DNA of 64,000 bases, taken from positions 717,136 through 781,135 of the forward strand of contig JAWUZG010000356.1 of assembly GCA_036785705.1 (NCBI GenBank). The letters are read 5' to 3'. The notes under the pieces were generated by a model. It was given only the letters and a program-made list of their open reading frames with translations. It had not been told where the DNA came from and did no database searches. The position numbers were made by a program, and so were the translations under genes. The first letter of the stretch is position 1. Each line of letters starts with the position of its first letter. This document shows positions 26,847 to 37,858 of the stretch, piece by piece. This DNA is from Acanthornis magna (Eukaryota; Chordata; Aves; Passeriformes; Acanthizidae).

Positions 26847-29800
26847 GAAACCCCCTGAAACTCTGCCTGAGTTGGGGTCAAAAGCACATCCAGCAGCTCC
26901 TTTGGAATAAGAGGCAATGGAATTGTGACAATCATTTTCCATTTTATTCCATTTCAACCACAGATAAAACTAACACCAATTTAATTAAACGATCTTGCAT
27001 ATATTGATCAGATTCTGAAATTTGCATTTAATACTAATAGCTGCAGTGGCTCGTAACATATTATATAGAATAAACAGGTTTTGAAGAGATTATTTGCTAT
27101 GTTGGTGGTGGTTTTGTAAGAAAAGAAGCTAGTGGCCCTTTCTAAAAGCTTTGTAACTCAGGGTCTCCTAAATAATAAATGTCTGCCTTGAAAATAAGGC
27201 TGTCCCATGTTCCCTTGTGTCCTGGTGGTTAGGTCACACGAAGCAAACAATTGAGCAAGCACACTGCATAAGTCTGACAATAGATAGGTCCTTGGGAGCA
27301 GTTGTTCACGCTTTAGCTGTTCTTTTAAAAGAGCATGATCATTCTAATGTAAACCAAAGGTGTTTCTTTTTTCCTGCTCATACAAAAAAAACCACATCTG
27401 AGTAGTCCTCATGCTCCTTCTAATTATATGAGCTACTGATTTTGGGTTAATGTTCTTCGTTCCAATTCAGACTGTTCCTGTTAAGATGCAGCTGGCGTCA
27501 AAATGATCCTATCTTATGACTACTACTGTATATGATATAATTAAGGAGTAATCCCTTTCAAAATTGGTCATTAGCATTAGCTAGCAATTTGCTAAATTTG
27601 CTTCAAAAGGTTAATGCTACAGCTGTGGTAAACAATAACTAATTTCATGGGGATTTATTGCTGTTAAAAAGTATAATCAGTTTCTAATAGCAATACTTAA
27701 TTTTTAAAAAAAACTGTAGACTGGTTGACTGCACTCGGATTGCTTACAATGGATATTTTCCTGGCAGATGGGTAATCCTCTGTTAGTAATTTCAGTTCTG
27801 AGTTCTCAGATTTAGCACTTCAATTATGCATTCTTCGTTTGTTTTATTAATTGTTTGGTTATATTTGACAATGCTGAACTATACATGCATGCATAATATA
27901 TGACATATTATTCATGAAATTTTGCAATGTGACAGGCTCTGGTTACTCATGAGTAATACAGCAACCGTCACATAATAAATAAAGTAAAGTGACTTTATGT
28001 AAGCTTGTTCTAAGTCCTTAAACATAATTATCTGAATTGTTGAAAGGAAATAAGTGTTGAAATTACTCTGATGCGTGATGTAGTAATTTGAGGAAATAAA
28101 TTCTTATGCAATAGGTAGAACTCTTCTAAAGATGTTTATGAAAGGAACAAATGAGATAAATGGAGATATTCTGTGCTTAATACCAAGGCTGAAGGTGGCT
28201 GAGATTGGTGTGCTAACCCTTGCTGTAAATTTCTGCCGCTTTATTAACTGCAGCAGAACTGGATATAATTACATAGGCATAGAATTTAGCCGGGAGGGAA
28301 TATTGCTACTGTGTGGAGCTGAAGTTCTTGCAGGATAGGAAACACGTGACTGATTAATTCTGTGAGTTGCTGGAGAGCCTCATTCATGTCTCTGGTTTCA
28401 TGTCTCTTCTGGTCATAAAACCCAATAACCTCAGCTCCCTCTCAGTGCCTTCAGATGCAAATATTCTGCCATGGAAATCTAAAGTAAACCTTTAGTTTGA
28501 ATCAAACAAAATGAAAACAGTTTGCTGAGTTGCGGAGTCTCATTTCAGGTGACTTTGAGGTGTGTGTGGCAGGTGTGTGCTGCTCTGGTGCCTCGTGGGA
28601 GCTGTGTGTGGGTGCGTTCTTCCCTCATTCTTCACTCCTCCTGTACTGCCTGACCCCCAGATCTCTGTGTGCAGAGATATTCTGAATTTGGCAAAAGGCT
28701 GAGTCTGACCACAGAGTTTGCAGGTGACGGAGAAGGTGAAGTGACAGTCGCTGGAACTACAGCTCCCACAGTTCTCCAGGGCTTGAGGATTGCAGGTTTT
28801 GCACTGAAGTTGTCTTTTTTGAAAAGTAACATTACATAAGGACTCAGGGAAATATATTCCAGTGCTTGCATTAAATGTTTTGAGGCTTTTGTTCCAAAGT
28901 ACTTTTGTTTGTATTGAAAGTACCAGGAAAACACTTATATTTTCAAAATTAAAAAAAAAAAAAATAAAAAAAATCCAGAACATTTCATTCTGTAAAGCAT
29001 TTTGATGTATAAAAACTCCACAATTTTTCCTTAGGCTGCATGATATTACACTAGTCTTGTTTTTAGTGAAATATTTTTCAGTGATTTCTCACATTATATA
29101 GGGGTTCTGTATACAAAGAAGGAGAAATAATGGTTGCAGATAAATTTTTTCGCTTACTGAATTCCATAAAATGCATACTCACCTTCTTTGCACTTACAGA
29201 GTAAAATTATTTTTAAAATTTCCAAATATTTTGTTAAATCTTCCTTCTTGTTGCTTTTTTCTTCCCCTCTAAAGCCCATATTAGCATTCCTACTTTAGGA
29301 CTTTTACCAATTGTTTAAATTACAATACAATTTTGAGATAATTCAACCTCTAAATAGCAGAATTTAGTAGCAAATTATCACCTTAAGTGAAATCACAGAA
29401 ATCATTGATGCAATAATCCATTACACTTTTGTTACCAGTTTCTTGTTGGTTGTTATTCACCTGCATTACAGTCAGTAACTTCACAGGAGAAAAGCAGACC
29501 TCAGTAGAAAGAACATCAACCAACCTGGTCAAGACTACCACCTCCAAATTTACAGTTTTTATTATATTTTTATATTTATATTATATTCATATGCTCTGGA
29601 CAGTTCCTCCAGCTTCATTTAGACAGGGTCAATAGAACCTAACCGTTCTTTTCTGGGTTTCTAGAGAGAATTAGAAAATAGTATCTGTTCATTTCCTTGC
29701 AAATCTCAACATTTTATCAAGACAGGAATGCATTACTGCAAAGAGTTCATTTGTGAAGCAGGTTCCACAGATTAGATTTAAAGATTTAAATAGGTATTTT

Positions 29801-31382
29801 TTTTGTGATTGTCATTTTTGTTTCCCTTTTGAATTGTCTTTAAAGACAAACTGGCAGCCTTGTAAATTAAATAGAAATTGTTATGTCTGAAATTCATGTG
29901 CATTCATTAATATTGGAAGTTAATGTTATAAAAATCTTCAGCCGTATCATAATCTCTTTAAGTGCTACTAATGCATACTCATACTTTTCTTATGTTGTCT
30001 TCTGTCACTAAAAAGTAGATTCTGCTTTCATTTACTGTAGCTACAAACTACTGACAGCATAGCTCATTTCCGAGCATGTAAAACTGTAATTAAGATTGTG
30101 GCATGCAGTTTTGCCTCCCTGGTGCACTACAAAAAGAAAACTGACTTTCCCCAAAATTTCTTATCTGCAAAAGGAATTTTGGGACACTTTAAGAGAGTGC
30201 ATTCAGTGACTTTTTATAATCTTTATTTCCTACTCCATTACAGAATTGCATAGACTAATAGCACTATTTTTTTTAAGCAGAACTAGATTCAGCTTGTGAG
30301 CGGTAAACCACAATTCAGTAGAAAAAGGTCTATGTGAAAATTCATTGCAAACATAAACAAGAATATCTCTGTTGACTGCACTGGCCTTGTGCATTTCAGG
30401 AGACAGAGTAGTCTAAGAAGTCAGTACCTCAGTCAGGACAGATGGATGTATTTTACTCTCTTTTAGTCTCGTTCTATCAGCTGTGTGATTCAGCTGGCAT
30501 CTGTGCTTTGGTTTTCATGCTACAGATCCTGTTATATCAGTTCCAGTGACACAGAAGTAGTAATTCATCTGTATGCTGACTTTTCTGACACAGGTATGTT
30601 TGAGATCATGGAGGTGTTATTTTAAAGAGCACATTGTTACATTGGTCATGGAGTTACACAGCAGTGTCTGTTTTACAGAGAAGTGTGTATGAATGAAATG
30701 CACTGTTACTATTGAATAATTAAGCTTCATTGTGGCAATTTTTACGTATGAAGAGTAGGAGAGATCTGTCAGTAGCATCTGAATAATAAGTCTGAGATGT
30801 ACCAAATGCCTTGTGGAAATGTGGTTCCTAGAGCTGTTCTCCCATGCTGAATTCTAAATATAGGCTTCTGAGATGGAGTAAAATCAGCATTCAAAGCATA
30901 TTTGTGTTAGGGCTGTTAAAGGATTTACTTCCCATTCACTACCAGCATTTTTGCTCTCACATTTCTCATCCGTTTACCTACAGACTTACCACAGGGCTTC
31001 ATTGTGTGCCCTCTTCTGTCACACAAATGTGCTGGCTAGCAGAAAACCAACCATTACTGTATTGATTTTCTTTCATGCCTGCAAGTCATGAAGGTTTTGT
31101 GATTAATATAAATCAATATTTGTGGTAGAGCAGAAAGTGATTTGCGTAACTGCTGATGAAAAAGAGAACACTGAAACTTTCATTCAACATCATTTTTATC
31201 TGTAAATATTTGTCTTAATAGGATTTCCACTGTACCAGGCTTCATACTGTGAAGCAGGAAGTTTTTGGTGTGATATTGGCAGAATTTCCTCAGCTGTGAC
31301 CCCCTACAATTTTAACACAATTTTAAAAAGAGCTAGAATCTAAGCTAGATACCCTGCTTCCTTATTACTTGTTAGAGGAGAG
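26847..31382. other. AT-rich unique DNA, no gene seen
   Basis: Contains a near-pure A tract (28951-28973). Open frames here, such as 28540-28983 on the minus strand, lack recognisable features. No splice-flanked coding segment stood out. Confidence 0.5.
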
Positions 31383-31510
31383 ATGGGATGGGATGGGATG
31401 GGATGGGATGGGATGGGATAGGGATAGAATAGAATAGAATAGAATAGAATAGAATAGAATAGAATAGAATAGAATAGAATAGAATAGAATAGAATAGAAT
31501 AGAATAGAAT
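31383..31510. repeat. Pentanucleotide satellites (ATGGG)n then (ATAGA)n
   Basis: About seven ATGGG units (31383-31419) lead into about 17 ATAGA units (31424-31510). On the minus strand this reads (TCTAT)n followed by (CCCAT)n. It sits exactly at the 3' end of a minus-strand CR1 element, whose family tail is an ATTCTATGA-type short repeat, so it is best read as an expanded CR1 tail. Confidence 0.9.
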
Positions 31511-31610
31511 ATATTATTTCAGTTGAAGTGCAATAATCACCTAGTCCACCCACCTGACCAAGGACCAACCAAGTCAAAGCTTGTACGTAAGGGCCTTGTC
31601 GAAATGCCTC
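31511..31610 (-). mobile_element. CR1-like LINE 3' end, part 1
   Basis: On the plus strand the text runs CACCTAGTCCACCCACC..., then a segment ending AAATGCCTC. This matches the reverse complement of the 3' untranslated region shared by avian CR1 LINEs, as I know that family. It resumes at 33002 with the next expected words (AAACCCTGACAGGCTTGGG, GTTCCAGTGTTTGACC). The element is heavily 5'-truncated and carries no reverse transcriptase, as is usual for CR1 copies. Confidence 0.85.
31606..31610. repeat. 5-bp target-site duplication (left)
   Basis: GCCTC immediately before the LTR start. It is repeated at 33002-33006 immediately after the LTR end. Removing one copy rejoins the CR1 sequence seamlessly. 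Confidence 0.88.
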
Positions 31611-32352
31611 TGTGGTAGTTTTGCCTGGCCCAGTTTTTGCCAGTGGATAGGGTGGGGTACAAAGATGGCTCCTGCATGTCCTGAGTAAAGATTCTGGACA
31701 TTTCTCCACCATGTCCAGCAGAGCCAATCTCTGATGGCTCTGAAGATGATGGACATGCTGCTGGCCAAACCTGGGCCAATTAGAGACGTTAGTTACGCCT
31801 CTGTGAAAACATATTTAAGAAGAAATCAAAACAAGGTAAGCACGCACTTCTTTGTAGCCAGGGAAGGAGGAGGAGGAGGTAAAAATATGTGAGGGAGAAC
31901 AACATGGAGGCACCAAGGTCAGTGGAGAAGGTGGGGGAGGAGATGCTCCAGGCGCCGGAGCTGAAAACCCTCTGCCAGCCATGGTGAAGACCATGGGGGA
32001 GCAGGTGGTCCCCCTGCAGCCCATGGGGTCCAGGGGGATGCAGAGAACCCCCCACAGCCTGTGGGGAGGTGCCCACGCCAGAGGAGCAGGTGGAAGCCTG
32101 CAGGAAGCTGTGATCCAGTGGGAGTCCCAGAGACTGAGAGTTGCAAAAGCCTTGCAGGAGAGAGAAAGGCCTTGCTCCCGGGATGGAAACAGCCTGGCCT
32201 CGGCTTGGAAGTCTGCAGCCTGGAGAGAATCTCGGACAGCAGCAATCGGGCGGGGCTGCTCGTGAGATTGGACCCACGCCAAAGAAGTTCGCAGAGGACT
32301 GTCTCTCGTGGGAGGGATCCCCATGGCTAAGTAGAGGATTCTTTTCCCCTGA

Positions 32353-32751
32353 TGGACTGACCCTGACCAAAGGAAAACCCCCATGCCCTGCCCCCACCCC
32401 GGAGCTGTTGGTTAGAAGGAAGGAGGGAGGGGGTGAGCTGAGAAACGGCCTTAATAGGGAGAGGGGTGAGCAGAAAAACAGTGTTTGTAGCAGAAGAATT
32501 GTGGCGTTGGACTGACTAAGAAAAGCCACATATCTTGCCCCAACCTGGATCTGCTGGTTGAATGGAAGGAGGGGGCGAATAGAGAAACAGTGTCTGTAGC
32601 AGAAGAATTGTGATGGACTGACTTAAAGAAAAAACCCCACACCCTGCCCCTGCCTGGGAGTTGTTGGTTAGTTAGAAAGGAGGGAGGGGGTGAGCTGGGA
32701 AGCGGTGCCTTAAGAGGGAAGGGGGGTCAGTGAAGAAACGGTGTCTTGAGA
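32353..32751 (+). repeat. Three imperfect tandem units inside the LTR
   Basis: Units of 155, 106 and 138 bp (32353-32507, 32508-32613, 32614-32751). Each starts TGGACTGAC, carries a GGTT(A/G)-GGAAGGAGGG block, and ends near AGAAACGGTGTCT or AACAGTGT. The middle unit is internally shorter. Such arrays are commonly length-polymorphic between copies of one LTR family. Confidence 0.85.
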
Positions 32752-32793
32752 GCTTATTTTTATCTCTGATTTATCCTCCGACTCTGTTAGACT

Positions 32794-32799
32794 AATAAA
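32794..32799 (+). promoter_or_regulatory. LTR polyadenylation signal
   Basis: AATAAA followed by a T-rich run (CACTTTTTTTTGC), the usual arrangement at the R/U5 boundary of an LTR. Confidence 0.6.
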
Positions 32800-33001
32800 T
32801 CACTTTTTTTTGCAACTTTAAGTTTCCCCGCCTGCTTTTGCCCTGAATCTAGTGTGTCCCCTTATCAGTGGTCTTATCTCAACTCATAAGTCCAGTGTTT
32901 TGTGTTAATTTTCCCTCTCCTCTGCATAGCTGCAGCAGGAGAGAGCATAGAGAGCAAACGTCGTAGGTGCCTGGCATTTAGCCAGGGTCAAACCCACGAC
33001 A

Positions 33002-33145
33002 GCCTCTTAAACCCTGACAGGCTTGGGACCTCACTACCTCTCTAGGAAAGGCTGTTCCAGTGTTTGACCCCCCTTTCAGTTAAAAAATGCTTGCTACAGT
33101 CCAGTCTAAAGCTCCAGATGAAGGGCATTAAATTGTTCCTTGAAA
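33002..33145 (-). mobile_element. CR1-like LINE 3' end, part 2
   Basis: Continuation of the CR1 interrupted at 31610. It includes GACAGGCTTGGGACCTCACT and the GTTCCAGTGTTTGACC block on the plus strand. The right (5') boundary is approximate, because similarity to my recollection of CR1 fades after about 33140. Confidence 0.82.
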
Positions 33146-35989
33146 ACTGAAAGAGTTGTACATAGTGTACAGGTGCGAGGTGAAAGAGTGTGCATAGTGA
33201 TAATGCTGGGCTTTTTGCAGGCTAGAAAATTGCAGTCTTAGCTATATAGCTTATCTGCTCTTCTCTGTAATAGCAGGAGGAGAGCAGATAAGTATTTATA
33301 CACCTATTTTATATAAGTTCACCAGTATTTCCCTTTTGCTTTCCTCATGCGGGATTCATTTCAGTCTCTTTTTTACCAACCCTCTATAAAGAGATCAAAA
33401 AACAACAACTGTAAACTTTGAAATTGTAATTAATAACTTAATCTATTAAAGGTATGTGTTCATATGCTACATGCATACAAGTATAGTATAAGAGTATTAT
33501 GCAAGTGATGGGGAAATGATTTTCACATAAAGTCTTTGTAGATATTATGGATGTGATTCATAGGTCAAATTGCAGCTAGAAATTATATTCTTCCTGTGCT
33601 CTTTTTTTCAAGAAAAAAAATAAGCTATTGCTGTGGACTTGGTATATAATCATTTTAAGGCATAAAAGGATGTGTATGGATTTTGAAAACTTAGTTACTG
33701 GTTTTCAAAATGGAAGAAATCCAGAGCATGATCCTCTTCCACACTTTTTTCAGCTGTTTGTACAAATTCTGCACAGAAAACTGGCCTGCCACACATGTTG
33801 TAAAATATATATATATATTAGAAAACAGTTTTGCAATACTTCATTTTTCTCACTGTTATGACTGGATTTGTATCAACAAATCCACCTTTTAAAAGCTTCA
33901 CATTGTAAGTATGTGAGTAGCTCAGGGAAAACAGGTCTCTGATATGGGCTAGTAACTGAGTGTACTGAAGTAAATGGTGGTTCTGTATCCCTTTAACGTT
34001 TAAAATTACTTAAAACTGTATTACAGCTAAATTAGCTATGCTTTCGGGGCTACATATGTTTTTATATTTCTAAGGAACACAGCATAGCAAATGGTCTAAT
34101 CTGACTGCCACCGCCTGTCTTTGGACCTGAGTATGTGAAATGTCAGTGATCACAGTCATAGACTTTGGCAGTTTGTTGTCGATAAAAGATGTACAGTCCT
34201 AAACAGACATCAGTATTGTAACACACTGTAGAAAATCCCCATTTCAGTGTTGAGATATACAATTTTCAAAGTAAAGAAATCAAAAGGGGGAATGCTTCCA
34301 TCCAGCCTGTCTACAGCATGAACTGAGAAAGGGAAAAAATAAGTGATTAAATTTTGATCAACTTTATGCAGATGTTTGTATCAAAGAACTCTTTTTGAAT
34401 CTTTGTTTCTTGGTATTAGAAATGGATGTTTGGCACAAGCTGGATGCATAGAAGTCAGACTGCTTGTATTTTTTGGTGGAATTAAGGCTGAGAAATGCAG
34501 GTGAATCCTTGGAAGTTAACATTGCATACACTGATGAGAATTGTAGAATGTGCAAATTATATGTTACACTAGATAGAGATTTCCTTTTGATGCTAAAGAG
34601 TTTTCTCTGGTGGTTCTTGTATTTATGTCATTTGTGTGAGTGTTGTGTCATTTGTATGAGTGTTGTAACAACTAGTGTGGCAACAATTTTGCTTGTGCTT
34701 GATTGCTGTCAAACTCAGTGTCCCAGAACCAAGGAATTTGCCTGATATTGACATGAGTCACTGGTTATCTGATGCAGAAACAAGGTTTGCATAAGTCCCA
34801 GCACTTTACATCACTAGTTTGACCAGTAAATCATGTGTAGTTTCATTACTCTTGTTTTGTACTTGTTTTTTGAGACACTGGTATTCATCCCTGCCAACTG
34901 CTTGTCAGTCTGGTACTTTCTGAACGACTACCTTGTCTCCTACTTCTGAATAACAGCAGGGGCAGGTGGCTGTGTAGTTTCCAATCAAGAAGGAATGCTA
35001 ATGAATTATAAAGAACTTCTGACTTGCATTTAATAGCACCATGACATGTTATAACAGCCTGCCAAACACAACATTTCTTATAAATCACACTTCAAGGGAC
35101 AAAAGTATCCACCTCTCATATCTGAGGCCTCTGCAAAAGTCAGTGTTTGAAGATGACACAATTTGCTCCACCTTGTAAAGTACCCTCTTATGAGAAATGT
35201 TTCTTTCTTTCATGCACAAAATAAGATAATTTAACATTTTCTCGCTTCTCCGCAACCACAACGGCACTGAGCACTTTGTCTCATTTTAGGAAACACTCTA
35301 TTGTTCTTTTGCAGGAAGAAAATCCATTTCAGGGATGGTGTTTGAATAATAATTGGCAGCATGCCTGAAGTATTGACATTGACATATTGACATTGACTCA
35401 TTGGAGGCCAAATCTGAGTCGGGGTTAGCAGCTGTGCAGATAACAGGCACGGATAAGGGAACCATTGAAATGGCCCCATCTTGATTTGTATCCGCTTTTG
35501 TCTTCTAGCTGTTTCAGAAGCACAGGTGTTCTTCACTCTGGAGCAGTGAATTGCGGGTCCTCTGGCCGTAACCTCACCTTCAGTGAGGGTCATCGGGACT
35601 TGGAACGGTGCTCTGGACTTGGTTGGTAAAGTGCCTGTTTTTCCATGGAGCACAGCTTCAGTCTCCAGGCAGGAAGAGGTGGGCAGGTGCGTGTGGAGAA
35701 GATGACGAATGTGCAGAGTTTCGGCAAAGTGGAACTTCCAAGCTGTTCGATACCTTGGCAAGGTAAGCTGCTTTCTCATCTCGCCATTTTTCTTGCCCGA
35801 GACTTCACTTGCTATGGCCTGCCACGCAATATTTCCTAAATATTTCCTCCTGTTGTCTCTCTCCGCCGGGGTTGTACGCGGACTCTCTGGAAGGCTTGAG
35901 GCCAGGCCTGAACCTATGTCTTGGATGTTTTTGACCACTTGGAGTCCTCTGTGTTTTGAGGCTTCCATTGACACGTTCAGCCTTAGCAC
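33146..35989. other. Unique DNA, no confirmed gene
   Basis: Mostly AT-rich. A short imperfect 20-bp tandem duplication lies near 34627-34666. A 252-codon minus-strand open frame at 35231-35989 lies in a more balanced-GC patch beside the pyrimidine tract. It has no recognisable domain and I cannot exclude chance. A donor-like CAAGGTAAGC occurs at about 35758 on the plus strand. Confidence 0.45.
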
Positions 35990-36890
35990 CTTCCTTTCTT
36001 TCTCTCTTTCTCTTTTTCTTTCTCACTTTCTTTCTTTCTCTCTCTCTCTCTTTGTCTCTCTCTCTCTTTTTTCTTTCATTCTTTTCCTCTTTCTTTATTG
36101 CTTTCTTTATCTCTCTCTTTCTATCTTTCCCTTTCTTTCTTTCTTTCTTTCCCTCATTCTCTCTTTCTCTTTCAATCTTTATCACTCTCTTAATCTCTCT
36201 TTCTATCTTTCTCTCCTTTTTTCTTTCCCTCTTTCTCTCTTTCTCTCTCTCTTTCTTTCTCTCTTCCCCTCTTTCTTTCTTAATTCCTCTCTTTCTCTCT
36301 TTCTCTCTATCCTTCTCCCTTTCTTTCTTTCTCTCTCTCTTTCATTCTTTCTTTTCCTTCCTTCCTTCCTTCCTTCCTTCCTTCCTTCCTTCCTTCCTTC
36401 CTTCCTTCCTTCCTTCCTTCCTTCCTTCCTTCCTTCCTTCCTTCCTTCCTTCCTTCCTTCCTTCCTTCCTTCCTTCCTTCCTTCCTTCCTTCCTTCCTTC
36501 CTTCCTTTCCTCCCTCCCTCCCTCCCTCCCTCCCTCCCTCCCTCCCTTCCTTCCTTCCTTCCTTCCTTCCTTCCTTCCTTCCTTCCTTCCTTCCTTCCTT
36601 CCTTCCTTCCTTCCTTCCGCACCCTTCCTTCCGCACCCTTCCTTCCGCACCCTTCCTTCCTTCCTTCCACACCCTTCCTTCCTTCCTTCCTTCCTTCCTT
36701 CCTTCCTTCCTTCCTTCCTTCCTTCCTTCCTTCCTTCCTTCCTTCCTTCCTTCCTTCCTTCCTTCCTTCCTTCCTTCCTTCCTTCCTTCCTTCCTTCCTT
36801 CCTTCCTTCCTTCCTTCCTTCCTTCCTTCCTTCCTTCCTTCCTTCCTCTCTTTCTTTCTCTCTTTCTTTCTCTCTTTCTTTTCCTCTCTT
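35990..36890 (+). repeat. 900-bp polypyrimidine tract, mainly (TTCC)n
   Basis: The plus strand is almost only C and T for 900 bp. A degenerate TTTC/TC part (35990-36353) is followed by pure (TTCC)n (36354-36508) and (CCCT)n (36509-36546). Then come (TTCC)n again (36547-36618), four GCACCC/ACACCC-interrupted units (36619-36674), and (TTCC)n to about 36846 with a TC-rich tail. Such homopurine-homopyrimidine mirror repeats can form triplex (H-DNA). It lacks stops in many frames and so creates long false open frames (for example 457 codons on the minus strand, repeats of EGRK). Confidence 0.97.
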
Positions 36891-36894
36891 GTTT

Positions 36895-37858
36895 TCTGCC
36901 GTCTCCACACTGCCCTGAGGCGCCATGGTGCCACAGGGGAGCCTGGCTTCCAATAACATTCCACGGCGTCAACACAGCCAGCATCTCCAGGGTGCCTGCC
37001 TGTGACACGGTGACAACACCGCCGTGTCACAATGGCCCCTGGCTTGGGCAAGATCCAGGGTGCCAGTTGGCCCTTGGCTGTGGGAGCAGCTGGCTGGCTG
37101 GCTGGGAGCTCCTGCCTGGCCAGAGGCTGGGGGAGAAGCGGCAGGGGCAGGGCGCACACAGTGTTGTGGCCCCTTCCTCGTGTGCCCACGAGGCCCGAGG
37201 CTGGCCCTGCCGCAGGCCTGGTGGTACGCAAGGCCCGCTGCTGTGAGGCCTTGGCTGTGCAGGTGACAGCGGTGTCCTGGCGTGGAGCATGGCTGCTCCA
37301 GGCCGGGGGGGTGGGGAGTGGGGGCCGCCTGGGGTGGGAAAGCGGCAGGGATGAGCCCTTGGCCTGCACACTGTGCTGCAGCTGCCCGTGCCGCGGGAGA
37401 CTGAGTCCCTGTGCGAGCGAGCGAAGGCAGGTAGCCCTCTCCAGCAAACAGCCAGGGCCCTGCCACCCCCTCAGCTCCCTGCAAAGGCCAGCTTGGGCAG
37501 CTTGGAGGCCAAAAGGGCAGTGGCAGGCAGTCTGCCGCTCCGACTTGTGTCTAGAGGTGAGGCAGAAATGTGCCATTTGGAGGGGGTGGGTGCCCCTTTC
37601 CTGCAGTCACAGCCACCCCGGGAGCACAGCCGGAGTTGGGCGGGGCACGGGGGGAGGGAAAGCTGGGGGGGTGGGAAGGAGCAGGTTGCGCAGCAAAGCC
37701 CCGCCCCCGCCAAGAGGGCAGAATCATTGGCAAGTCACTCCTGGAGGCGCTTGAAAGCCCAGGGGGGTGCTTCCCGATGGAGGGAAGCAGGAGCCCGAGC
37801 ACTGCCAGGGTGGCAGCACATAGGCTGGCGAGAGAAAGCGTGAGAAAGAAGCGGGCGG
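36895..37858. promoter_or_regulatory. GC-rich, CpG-containing block
   Basis: Strongly GC-rich compared with the flanks and carries many CpGs (GCGAGCGAGCG near 37415). It has a consensus GC box CCCCGCCCCCGCC at 37699-37711 and G-rich runs near 37640-37680. A CpG-island-type promoter for transcription into the adjacent arm is possible but unproven; no TATA or known first exon is recognised. Several overlapping open frames (for example 240 codons at 37032-37754 on plus) are expected from the high GC content alone. Confidence 0.4.
37001..37031. repeat. 10-bp perfect hairpin
   Basis: TGTGACACGG (37001-37010) and its reverse complement CCGTGTCACA (37022-37031) are separated by 11 nt. The stem is perfect. 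Its function is unknown. Confidence 0.8.

Larger units (their letters stand above)
31611..33001 (+). mobile_element. Long LTR of an avian ERV, probably solo
   Basis: A 1,391-bp insertion begins TGTGGTAGTTTTGCC and ends with ACCCACGACA, so it has canonical TG...CA ends with imperfect inverted termini. It is flanked by GCCTC direct repeats inside a CR1. A TATA-like CATATTTAAG lies near 31808 and a donor-like AAGGTAAGC near 31831. AATAAA lies at 32794-32799, about 200 bp before the end. No gag, pol or env is present, so a solo LTR left by LTR-LTR recombination is most likely. Orientation is inferred from the TATA and poly(A) order. The overlapping 246-codon minus-strand open frame is not considered a gene. 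Confidence 0.85.

Noticed and set aside
31789..32529. 246-codon minus-strand open frame
   Set aside because: It lies wholly inside the LTR and overlaps its tandem repeats; no domain is visible.
35709..37576. Long open frames of 200-457 codons on both strands
   Set aside because: They pass through (TTCC)n, which has no stops in these frames; the translations are FLPS or EGRK reiterations.
37032..37754. 240-codon plus-strand open frame in the GC-rich block
   Set aside because: High GC makes stop codons rare; frames are open on both strands here and the peptide has no recognisable motif.
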